6,015 nucleotides of DNA from Actinomycetota bacterium (lineage in GTDB: Bacteria > Actinomycetota > Actinomycetes > S36-B12 > CAIYMF01), in assembly GCA_009699025.1 (NCBI GenBank), contig WLOZ01000130.1:1-6015 (forward strand), given 5' to 3'. The notes beneath the pieces are model-generated. The model was not told the DNA's origin. It did not search any database and saw only the letters and a list, made by a program, of their open reading frames with translations. A program made the position numbers and the translations under genes. Position 1 is the first letter of the stretch, and every line of letters begins with the position of its first letter. Of the stretch, positions 1-5,040 are shown in pieces.

Positions 1-1
1 G

Positions 2-115
2 GGGGTGCGCCGGGTGGCGCAGATCTTCACCGCTGAGGTCGAGCAGACGATGCGGCTGCTGGGTATCACCAGCCTGTCCCAGCTCGAGCCCGGAATGGTC
101 AGGCTGCGGCCCTAG
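2..115 (+). CDS. FMN-dependent alpha-hydroxy-acid dehydrogenase/oxidase, C-terminal end (partial)
   Basis: Only the last 37 codons are present, ending in TAG at 113-115. The reading frame enters from the left edge of the window. The peptide begins GVRRVAQIFTAEVEQTMRLL and continues GITSLSQLEPGMVRL. This is the usual C-terminal helix and tail of the LldD / glycolate oxidase family (GVRRxxxIxxxEhxxTMxLLGhxSlxxL). Members are FMN enzymes that oxidise L-lactate, glycolate or related 2-hydroxy acids to 2-oxo acids. The catalytic residues lie outside the window, so the substrate cannot be assigned. A long inverted repeat starts 23 bases after the stop and may end its transcript. The family call rests on this tail alone and is moderately secure. 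Confidence 0.65.
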   Translation, partial: GVRRVAQIFTAEVEQTMRLLGITSLSQLEPGMVRLRP

Positions 116-138
116 CGTGTGCGGTGCGAGCGCGACCA

Positions 139-193
139 CATCCCTACGCGAGTTCGGATTCCTGAGAGCTGTGTCCGAACTGGCGTAGGGGTG
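139..193 (+). terminator. Long imperfect inverted repeat, candidate transcription terminator
   Basis: Arms 139-158 and 174-193 pair over 20 positions, with one G:G mismatch (150/182) and one wobble (141/191), around a 15-base loop. The core is CCCTACGC-n-AGTTCGGA against TCCGAACT-n-GCGTAGGG. It lies 23 bases after the stop of the hydroxy-acid enzyme. Only a short GGTTT follows it, so there is no classic T-tract, although actinobacterial terminators often lack one. A protein-binding operator is the main alternative. Confidence 0.45.
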
Positions 194-533
194 CAGGGTT
201 TCAGTGATGGCCCTGCGCTCGAAGTGCACCGCTATTGCGATGGAGTGGCGATCGCGCGGAGCCCGCACTTATCCAGAATGCCCGACAGCAGGCCACCATC
301 TGGACGCGACGACGTCGTGTGACCTGCCCTGTTAGCGTCGTTTCGTGCCCACGCCGATCCTCCTCACTCGACGACGCGTCGTCGACATGATGCGGGTCGT
401 GAGCGGCGCCTGTCCGCGCACTCCCTAGCGACACCCCGCCCCATCTGTGGGCGACTGAGAATCAATCACACCGTTCGTCCTCCCGCAGCTAACCTCGCTG
501 CGGCCACCCCCTGCACCCACGAAAGGAACAAAC
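194..533. other. Gene-free spacer upstream of the carbonic anhydrase gene
   Basis: I see no credible gene here. The open frames on both strands have no Shine-Dalgarno site and low-complexity, Arg-rich translations typical of GC-rich shadow frames. The stretch contains a 10-bp palindrome (309-318) and an 18-bp perfect palindrome (368-385), described separately. It should hold the promoter of the carbonic anhydrase gene, but I found no convincing -35/-10 pair. It ends with a good ribosome binding site, AAAGGA at 522-527, seven bases from the ATG at 534. Confidence 0.5.
368..385. repeat. 18-bp perfect palindrome
   Basis: TCGACGACG followed directly by CGTCGTCGA forms a perfect 18-bp palindrome with no spacer. 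It is centred about 157 bases before the carbonic anhydrase start. A shorter related palindrome, ACGACGTCGT, lies at 309-318. A spacerless palindrome makes a poor RNA hairpin, so a dimeric DNA-binding protein is the more natural reader. CG-rich palindromes also arise by chance in such genomes. Confidence 0.4.
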
Positions 534-1121
534 ATGTCCGTTCTCACTGATGTCCTCACCGCCAACGAGCAGTACGCCGCCACCTTCGGCGCCAAGTCTG
601 AACTCGCCCTTCCGCCCGCTCGCGGCTTCGCGATTCTTACGTGCATGGACGCCCGGCTCGACCCGGCCAAGTACGCGGGCCTGGCCGAGGGTGACGCCCA
701 TGTGATCCGCAACGCTGGTGGCCGGGCCAGTGACGACGCCATCCGGTCGCTGGTCATCTCGTACAAGTTGCTCGGAACGCGCGAGTGGTTCGTGATTCAC
801 CACTCAAACTGCGGCATGGAGTTCTTCACCGACGATGTGATGCGCGGTTTGCTCGCCAACAGTCTTGAGACCGCCGCCCTGGGCGCCGACGGGTTCACCG
901 ACGTGGGCACCGGCCCTGGTTCACCCGAGGCCCAGCACATCAGTTGGCTCACCATCGCCGATCAGGCGCAGAGTGTGGCCGAGGACGTCGCCCGCATTCG
1001 CAACCACCCACTGGTTCCGAAGACGATCCCGGTCTACGGCTACATCTACGACGTGAGCACCGGCCTTTTGGTGGAGGTGCCGGCCGCGACCGAGGCAGGG
1101 CGCGTTTCGGCGAACGGCTGA
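534..1121 (+). CDS. Beta-class carbonic anhydrase
   Basis: A complete 195-residue zinc enzyme of the beta-carbonic anhydrase family, which interconverts CO2 and bicarbonate in the cytoplasm. The zinc-site motifs are visible: C37-M-D39-A-R41 (first Cys ligand and the Asp/Arg pair) and H89-H-S-N-C93-G (His and second Cys ligands). VIRNAGG at 57-63 and the SL-I-S-LLGT region at 72-82 also fit. The pattern closely resembles the small mycobacterial enzyme Rv1284 (about 163 residues). This protein is longer mainly through a segment between the second zinc motif and the C-terminal [13 protein letters not shown] region. The ATG at 534 has AAAGGA seven bases upstream, and the family's N-terminal helix begins there. 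The gene appears monocistronic: 418 bases are gene-free before it and 187 after. Bicarbonate supply for carboxylases and pH balance are the usual roles, but nothing nearby points to a specific one. Confidence 0.93.
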   Translation: MSVLTDVLTANEQYAATFGAKSELALPPARGFAILTCMDARLDPAKYAGLAEGDAHVIRNAGGRASDDAIRSLVISYKLLGTREWFVIHHSNCGMEFFTDDVMRGLLANSLETAALGADGFTDVGTGPGSPEAQHISWLTIADQAQSVAEDVARIRNHPLVPKTIPVYGYIYDVSTGLLVEVPAATEAGRVSANG

Positions 1122-1150
1122 GTAGTCAGGGCGAGGTGCACTGTGTCAGC

Positions 1151-1173
1151 AGGTCACTAGGTCACTAGGTCAC
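1151..1173 (+). repeat. Tandem 8-bp repeat, nearly three copies
   Basis: AGGTCACT occurs at 1151-1158 and 1159-1166, followed by AGGTCAC at 1167-1173. It lies in the spacer after the carbonic anhydrase stop and upstream of the hairpin leader of the MaoC gene. Repeats at 8-bp period could bind a regulator or come from strand slippage. The sequence does not decide between these. Confidence 0.6.
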
Positions 1174-1202
1174 CGTCGTCCGGACTGCTCGCTCGACCGT
1201 CA

Positions 1203-1262
1203 CCCGGGTAGGGGTTAGGTGCCGACATCTGACCCCTACCCCGGGCGAAAGCCCCGGTAGGG
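1203..1262 (+). promoter_or_regulatory. Two overlapping, mutually exclusive hairpins (terminator or attenuator-like leader)
   Basis: Hairpin A: 1206-1215 pairs perfectly with 1232-1241. It extends inward by six pairs (1216-1221 with 1226-1231, two of them G:T wobbles) to a CCGA loop, and outward by three pairs (1203-1205 with 1243-1245) across a bulged C1242. This gives 19 pairs. Hairpin B: 1243-1246 pairs with 1251-1254 around a GAAA tetraloop, then 1234-1240 pairs with 1256-1262 across a small C-rich internal loop. This gives 11 pairs. Both use bases 1234-1245, so only one can form at a time. The element sits 82 bases after the carbonic anhydrase stop and 47 before the MaoC start. It could terminate the upstream transcript or control the downstream gene. 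No T-tract follows either stem. Confidence 0.55.
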
Positions 1263-1277
1263 CGACACGGCACGATG

Positions 1278-1303
1278 GTCTCCACTCGACCACCACTGGA
1301 GGC
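1278..1303 (+). promoter_or_regulatory. Possible hairpin covering the MaoC ribosome binding site
   Basis: GTCTCCA at 1278-1284 can pair with TGGAGGC at 1297-1303 (seven pairs, one wobble) around a 12-base loop. The right arm contains the Shine-Dalgarno TGGAGG (1297-1302), six bases before the ATG at 1309. Together with hairpins A and B just upstream, this makes a leader that could regulate translation. The stem alone is short, and it may also be chance. Confidence 0.3.
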
Positions 1304-1308
1304 TCCCC

Positions 1309-1839
1309 ATGACCACGCATCCCGCCGTCCTCGGACGATTCTTTGACGACTTCGAGGTGGGTGACGTGTACCAGCACCCCTTCGGCCGCACCATCTCCGA
1401 GACCGACGCCACGTGGTTCACTCAGTTGACCTGCAACACCAACCAGAATCACTTCAACGCCCACCTCGCCGCGTCGAACCCGATCACGGGAGGGCGCGTC
1501 ATCGTCAATTCCGGCCTCACGGTGGCGTTGGTGCTGGGCCTGTCGGTCATCGACATGAGCCAGAACGCAGTGGCCAACCTCGGTTGGACCGACATCAAAC
1601 TGACCCACCCGGTCTACCTCGGCGACACGATTTACGCCGAGAGCATCTGCCTCGACAAGCGCGAGAGTTCATCGAGGCCGGGCATGGGCGTCATCACGAT
1701 GCGCACCCGCGGCCTCAACCACGAGGGCGACGAAATCATGACCTACCTCCGCACCGTCATGGTCCCCAAGCGCGAGACCGGAATCGGCCAGAACTACTTC
1801 CCCCAGGCCAAGTCGGGGCCGCTGGTGATGCCCGAGTAG
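1309..1839 (+). CDS. MaoC-family hotdog-fold dehydratase/hydratase
   Basis: A complete 176-residue protein of the MaoC-like (R-specific enoyl-CoA hydratase) hotdog family. Members add or remove water on CoA thioesters in fatty acid or C4/C5 dicarboxyl-CoA metabolism. The N-terminal FDDFEVGDVYQHPFGRTISETD (residues 12-33) is the typical lead-in. The active-site loop LTCNTNQNHFNAHLAA (40-55) aligns with the hydratase motif L-[ST]-G-D-x-N-P-h-H, so H48 matches the catalytic His. N43 stands where the catalytic Asp usually is. I recall an Asn in this place in the mesaconyl/itaconyl-CoA hydratase-like branch, so this may be a subfamily trait rather than loss of activity. The rest (GGRVIVNSG, LGWTDIKLTHPVYLGDTIYAES) fits the single hotdog domain. 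The ATG at 1309 is preceded by TGGAGG at 1297-1302. The true substrate is unknown, and no pathway partners lie beside it. Its tail converges on the membrane protein gene 34 bases downstream. Confidence 0.85.
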   Translation: MTTHPAVLGRFFDDFEVGDVYQHPFGRTISETDATWFTQLTCNTNQNHFNAHLAASNPITGGRVIVNSGLTVALVLGLSVIDMSQNAVANLGWTDIKLTHPVYLGDTIYAESICLDKRESSSRPGMGVITMRTRGLNHEGDEIMTYLRTVMVPKRETGIGQNYFPQAKSGPLVMPE

Positions 1840-1873
1840 GGCTAACCCCCCGCCCGCACGCCGGCGCGACAGA

Positions 1874-2692
1874 TCAGCTGTCGGTGCTGCGCTTCTTCAG
1901 GAGGGCGAGCACGCAGGCGAGGGCTCCGAGGAGGGCGCCAATTCCGAGGAACGTGCCCGGCGCGATCAGGCGCGAGGCGATGTTGGCCGGGTTCAGCGCA
2001 TCGGGGATCCACGCGACGGCGAACAGGATGGGTGCGACGACTCCGGCGATTACGGCCGGAAGGCCGACGCGGGGGATGAGGTGCTCAACGTGGCTGACAA
2101 TGCCGATGGCAACCAAGATCGCACCGCCGCACATGAGGATGTACGGATTGCGGTTGGTGGAGTTGGTCGTCGCGAAGAGACCGAACCCGTAGAGGACCAA
2201 GCCGCTGGCGGCGGTGACCAGCGAGAGGAACGAGGCATGCACCGTCACCTGAGCGCGGTAGGGGATCCCCTGGGCGTACTCCTCAACCGTGGTCGTGAGT
2301 TGGCGCTCCTTGTGCACGGCCACCATCGCCACGCCTACGCCGCCGAGGAGAAAGGAGAAGCCGTAGCACGACAGGTAGGCGCTGCTGTCGACGCGCAGGA
2401 AGAAGAGAAGCGATCCGACGCCATTGATCACCGCGCCAAGAACGATCAACACGACAGCGGTGCGTCCGAGCCGGAAGGTGAGGTGGTCGACGTGCAGCAC
2501 AATGGCGATCACCAGCAGGATGGCCCCCAAGGGCGGCAGCTGGACTGGCTGGGCAGAGCCAGACAGTAGGCGGCCGATGCCCCACAGGGCCAGTCCGATG
2601 GCCGCAAGAAGGAGAACCTTCGACGACGCGTGAATGCGTTCGGACTCAAAACGTCGAACCTGCAGGTCTGAGTCGGGCGTGGCTTCGGTCAC
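1874..2692 (-). CDS. Eight-helix integral membrane protein with internal duplication, function unknown
   Basis: A 272-residue protein that I cannot place in a named family. It starts at GTG (2692-2690), with a purine-rich Shine-Dalgarno AGAGGGAG (2706-2699) six bases upstream. A polar N-terminus of about 25 residues precedes eight likely membrane helices, near 26-43, 55-68, 78-99, 109-127, 153-173, 185-200, 212-229 and 247-265. It ends in a basic tail, KKRSTDS. The two halves resemble each other. GAILLVIAIVLHVDHLTFRLG (56-76) matches GAILVAIGIVSHVEHLIPRVG (190-210), and ALWGIG (35-40) matches VLYGFG (166-171). The HV[DE]HL motif recurs at 67-71 and 201-205, where paired His and acidic residues at a helix end might bind a metal or cofactor. 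That last point is inference. A loop of about 25 residues (128-152), rich in charged residues, joins the halves. The gene is convergent with the MaoC gene and divergent from mraZ, with no operon partner in view. Confidence 0.75.
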   Translation of the reverse strand: MTEATPDSDLQVRRFESERIHASSKVLLLAAIGLALWGIGRLLSGSAQPVQLPPLGAILLVIAIVLHVDHLTFRLGRTAVVLIVLGAVINGVGSLLFFLRVDSSAYLSCYGFSFLLGGVGVAMVAVHKERQLTTTVEEYAQGIPYRAQVTVHASFLSLVTAASGLVLYGFGLFATTNSTNRNPYILMCGGAILVAIGIVSHVEHLIPRVGLPAVIAGVVAPILFAVAWIPDALNPANIASRLIAPGTFLGIGALLGALACVLALLKKRSTDS

Positions 2693-3017
2693 GGGGTGCT
2701 CCCTCTGATGTCTCTCGTCTGATGGTGCGAGGGCCGAGCGGCCCGAGGAGTCCTATGGTGCCGCATCAGGTCGACCGTGTCGCGCTCCCGACGCGTGTCG
2801 TTGACGTGTGTTGGCCCGACACCCCGGCTCGTGGTGCGCGCGATGCCGCTCGCTCCACTTCCCCCCACGTTCCCTCCACGGCTCGCCGGCACGTGCCTTC
2901 GAACGCACTCCAGGCTGCCGCCGCCTCCCGCGGCCGCACTTTCTGGCCCGAAAACAGCAGGTGAGACCGGTTCGGGCGCCTGGAGGGCGCCATAACGCCT
3001 CATCAGTGCAAATTCTC
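2693..3017. other. Gene-free region between the divergent membrane-protein gene and the mraZ promoter
   Basis: I see no supported gene. Several long open frames cross here on both strands, but they overlap one another, are Arg/Pro-rich, lack ribosome binding sites, and one runs antisense into mraZ. The region should hold the promoter of the minus-strand membrane protein gene, but I could not pick out its -35/-10. From about 3000 onward the sequence becomes clearly more AT-rich, which marks the start of the mraZ regulatory region. Confidence 0.45.
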
Positions 3018-3033
3018 CTCCACATTGCACCAC
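3018..3033 (-). promoter_or_regulatory. Second MraZ-box-like repeat pair, opposite orientation
   Basis: Read on the minus strand, GTGGTG (3033-3028) and GTGGAG (3023-3018) lie exactly 10 bp apart. This is the same core and period as the repeats in the mraZ promoter about 85 bp downstream. The pair overlaps an inverted repeat GTGCAA/TTGCAC (3006-3011 and 3025-3030). A 12-bp palindrome, TTCACTAGTGAA, lies at 3058-3069. Known MraZ sites usually have three or four repeats, and only two are visible here, so the call is tentative. Confidence 0.3.
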
Positions 3034-3097
3034 TACTCTGACCTGCGGTGATGTTGCTTCACTAGTGAAAATTTCGCACTTCTGTGACTCGTGATTC

Positions 3098-3129
3098 TTG
3101 ACCGTGGAGCAAAGTGGAGTACTATGGCG
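3098..3129 (+). promoter_or_regulatory. mraZ promoter with embedded MraZ boxes
   Basis: TTGACC (3098-3103) and TACTAT (3120-3125) are separated by 16 bp and resemble a housekeeping -35/-10 pair. The start of transcription would fall near 3131. The spacer is filled by GTGGAG (3104-3109) and GTGGAG (3114-3119), 10 bp apart; ATGGCG (3124-3129) follows at the same period as a weaker third copy. The second copy reads AAAGTGG, close to the AAAGTG-type and TGGG-type repeats reported for MraZ in mycoplasmas and E. coli. Bound MraZ would cover the core promoter, consistent with autorepression of the dcw operon. Confidence 0.65.
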
Positions 3130-3184
3130 TGATCCGGAGGTTCCGGGAGGCTTGTCAGTGGTGAGCGAAGGAGAGGTGGGGCGG

Positions 3185-3616
3185 ATGTTCCTCGGCACCC
3201 ACACCCCACGCCTCGACGACAAGGGTCGGCTGATCCTCCCCGCCCGCTTCCGCGACGAACTTGAGCCCGGCCTGGTGATTACTAAGGGGCAGGAGCGCTG
3301 CCTGGTGGTGTGGCCGATCGAGGCGTTCCGCGACTACGCGGTGAGCCTCCGGGAGGCCTCGCCCACCCAGGAGCGCGCCCGCCGTTACTCACGGGTGTTT
3401 TTTGCCAGCGCCCACGATGAAAGCCCCGACAAGCAGGGCCGCATCACAATCCCGGCAGCTCTGCGCGAGTACGCGGGCCTCGACCGCGAGCTGGTGGTGG
3501 TCGGCAACGACACCCGGCTCGAGATCTGGGACGCCGAGGCGTGGCAGGCCTACGTCGACGCCTCTGACGACACCTTCTCCGAGCTCGACGGCGAGGTGGT
3601 CCCTGACCTGAGCTAA
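3185..3616 (+). CDS. mraZ: Transcriptional regulator MraZ
   Basis: A 143-residue protein, the usual size for the family. MraZ is a ring-forming DNA-binding protein with two AbrB/SpoVT-like halves that controls its own dcw operon. Both signature motifs are present: D12-K-G-R15-L-I-L-P-A-R near the N-terminus and D82-K-Q-G-R86-I-T-I-P in the second half. I chose the ATG at 3185 because MFLGTHTPRLDDKGR is the canonical N-terminus; AAGGAG lies at 3168-3173, 11 bases upstream. An in-frame GTG at 3158 with GGGAGG seven bases before it could give a nine-residue longer form. The frame is open back to TTG 3098, but that codon lies in the -35 box and cannot be the start. It is the first gene of the dcw cluster and is followed by a 294-base spacer. 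Confidence 0.95.
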   Translation: MFLGTHTPRLDDKGRLILPARFRDELEPGLVITKGQERCLVVWPIEAFRDYAVSLREASPTQERARRYSRVFFASAHDESPDKQGRITIPAALREYAGLDRELVVVGNDTRLEIWDAEAWQAYVDASDDTFSELDGEVVPDLS

Positions 3617-3910
3617 CTCGCTGATGTGTGGCCTCCCCCCGCCCCTCCACACCCGACTCACCTTCCCCGGTGCCGGGCGTGATCCCCGACGAGAGCCTCC
3701 GACGCCACTTCCCCGGTGCCGGAAGCCCCCGTGCCACCGCCGACTCCTTCCTCGGCTGGCCCGGGTCCCACAACTCGTTGACAGGGCGGTGGGGGACCAG
3801 ATGTCAGCGAAACGAACCTCAGCGAGCAGCACTACGGGCACCACCCTCGTCGCGGCGGCGGCGAGGCGCAGCGCACACGCCCCCCAGGCGTCGAAGGGAG
3901 AAGGGTCGAG
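3617..3910. other. Spacer between mraZ and the small membrane ORF, with a direct repeat and a lone -35-like box
   Basis: No convincing gene lies here. The rsmH frame is open through it, but the translation is Pro/Arg-rich and unlike any RsmH N-terminus. A 15-bp direct repeat (CTTCCCCGGTGCCGG) occurs at 3662-3676 and 3708-3722. TTGACA at 3778-3783 is a perfect -35 consensus, but no good -10 follows at 16-18 bp. GGTCCCAC (near 3764-3771) can pair with GTGGGGGACC (from 3789) across two extra G bases. The region may carry an internal promoter or processing site between mraZ and the downstream operon. Confidence 0.4.
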
Positions 3911-4060
3911 ATGGTCACACTGCACACGCCGAGTGCCCGGCGTGCACCGCGCATCCCTTCGGGGGAGGTGCTGCGCCCGATGCTGGTTCTGCTGGTGGCG
4001 CTCTTTCTGACCCTCTCCGTACTCGTGGGCCTCTCAAGCGTGTTGGCCCAGTGGGCGTGA
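3911..4060 (+). CDS. Small single-pass membrane protein coupled to rsmH (49 aa)
   Basis: I do not recognise a named family. The frame runs from ATG 3911 to TGA 4058-4060, with a strong purine-rich ribosome binding site (GAAGGGAGAAGGG, 3893-3905) five bases upstream. The 49-residue product has a basic N-terminus (R10, R11, R14, R22) and then one hydrophobic helix at about 24-46, rich in Leu and Val, ending LAQWA. This predicts a single span with the N-terminus in the cytoplasm. There is no coiled coil, unlike the FtsL-like protein two genes on. Its stop overlaps the rsmH GTG in GTGA. rsmH has no clear Shine-Dalgarno of its own, so translation of rsmH may depend on this frame. Its place inside the dcw cluster suggests a link to division or envelope synthesis, but that is inference. 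A pure leader peptide for coupling is the main alternative. Confidence 0.7.
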   Translation: MVTLHTPSARRAPRIPSGEVLRPMLVLLVALFLTLSVLVGLSSVLAQWA

Positions 4061-5040
4061 GCACCCCGGAGTCGCCTCACGAGGGCGCCATCACCCCCCT
4101 GCACGTGCCGGTACTTCTCGACCGCTGCGTGGCACTTCTGGGTCCGGCGCTCGGAGTCGCGGGCGCCGTTATGGTCGATGCCACGCTCGGACTCGGCGGC
4201 CACAGCGCGGCGTTGCTGCAGCAGTTCCCCGACCTTCGACTGGTGGGCATTGATCGCGACCCGCGAGCGCTCGAGATCGCCGCAAACCGGCTGTCACAGG
4301 ATGCGGGCCGCATCACCCTGGTGCACGCCGTGAACGACCGACTTTCCGACGTGCTCGACGATCTGGGCCTGTCGACAGTTCAGGGTGTGCTGCTCGACCT
4401 CGGGGTGTCGTCGATGCAGCTCGATGACGACAGTCGCGGTTTCGCCTACGCCCGTGACACCGAGCTCGACATGCGCATGGATCCCACTCGCGGAATCTCA
4501 GCGGCCGATGTCCTACGCACCTACTCGCGCGACGAGTTGGCCCGCGTGCTGCGCGTGTACGGCGAGGAGCGCTTCGCCCGACGCATCGCAGATGCCATCG
4601 TGGCCCGCCGCGCCGCGGCGCCGATCACCTCGAGCGCCGAGTTGGTCGATCTCGTACGCAACTCGATTCCTGCCGCGGCACGCCGCACCGGCGGCAACCC
4701 CGCTAAGCGCTCGTTCCAGGCGCTGCGCATCGAGGTGAATGACGAGCTTGGGGTACTCGAGCGTCTGCTGCCGGAGGCCCTCGATTCCCTTGCCCTGAAT
4801 GGGCGCATCGTGGTGATGTCGTACCAGTCGCTGGAGGACCGCCTCGTGAAGAAGGCGCTAGTCGCGGCCACCACCTCGCGCGCCCCCGTGGGTCTCCCGA
4901 TTGTGCCCGAGGAGCACCAGCCGAGGTTTGCGCTACTCACCCGCGGCGCGCAGGAGGCGTCGCCCGAGGAGGTGGCACAGAACCCCCGCGCCGCGAGCGT
5001 CCGGCTACGTGCCGCCGAGCGAGTGAGGGAGGCTGCATGA
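4057..5040 (+). CDS. rsmH: 16S rRNA (cytosine(1402)-N(4))-methyltransferase RsmH
   Basis: A 327-residue SAM-dependent enzyme (formerly MraW) that N4-methylates C1402 in the P site of 16S rRNA. The family motifs appear in order: HVPVLLDR (16-23), the SAM loop [10 protein letters not shown] (41-50), GIDRDP (64-69), [12 protein letters not shown] (112-123) with RGFAY (127-131), LDMRMDP (137-143), [11 protein letters not shown] (168-178), [15 protein letters not shown] (214-228) and [14 protein letters not shown] (254-267). I chose GTG 4057 because it yields the family's usual length and overlaps the upstream stop. The frame stays open back to 3628, which would give 470 residues with a Pro/Arg-rich extension, almost certainly an artefact. 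A GTG two codons earlier (4051) is also possible. The gene ends in an ATGA overlap with the FtsL-like gene. Confidence 0.95.
   Translation: MSTPESPHEGAITPLHVPVLLDRCVALLGPALGVAGAVMVDATLGLGGHSAALLQQFPDLRLVGIDRDPRALEIAANRLSQDAGRITLVHAVNDRLSDVLDDLGLSTVQGVLLDLGVSSMQLDDDSRGFAYARDTELDMRMDPTRGISAADVLRTYSRDELARVLRVYGEERFARRIADAIVARRAAAPITSSAELVDLVRNSIPAAARRTGGNPAKRSFQALRIEVNDELGVLERLLPEALDSLALNGRIVVMSYQSLEDRLVKKALVAATTSRAPVGLPIVPEEHQPRFALLTRGAQEASPEEVAQNPRAASVRLRAAERVREAA

Noticed and set aside
151..163. tRNA T-arm-like GTTCGGATTCC
   Set aside because: The segment is one arm of the long inverted repeat, and no acceptor, D-arm or anticodon arm can be built around it.
119..322. A 67-residue plus-strand frame after the hydroxy-acid enzyme
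   Set aside because: It starts with GTG without a Shine-Dalgarno site and runs through the inverted repeat. The translation resembles no protein I know.
1867..1883. Bidirectional terminator between the convergent genes
   Set aside because: CGACAG/CTGTCG is only a six-pair stem, includes the stop of the membrane protein gene, and has no T-tract on either side. It is too weak to call.
1413..2192. A 259-residue plus-strand frame spanning the MaoC gene and the membrane protein gene
   Set aside because: It is a His/Arg/Pro-rich shadow of the MaoC gene in another frame and crosses into a convergent gene.
3098..3184. MraZ starting at TTG 3098
   Set aside because: That codon is the -35 box of the likely promoter, and the canonical MFLGTHTPRLDDKGR start lies at 3185.
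2689..3222. A 177-residue minus-strand frame upstream of and antisense to mraZ
   Set aside because: It has no ribosome binding site or recognisable domain, has a low-complexity composition, and overlaps the mraZ promoter and start.
3778..3806. Internal promoter at TTGACA in the mraZ-rsmH spacer
   Set aside because: The -35 box is perfect, but no TAnnnT-like -10 occurs at 16-18 bp. It is kept only as part of the spacer note.
3628..4056. A 143-residue N-terminal extension of RsmH
   Set aside because: The frame is open, but the translation is Pro/Arg-rich with no family match. GTG 4057 gives the standard length and overlaps a better-supported small ORF.
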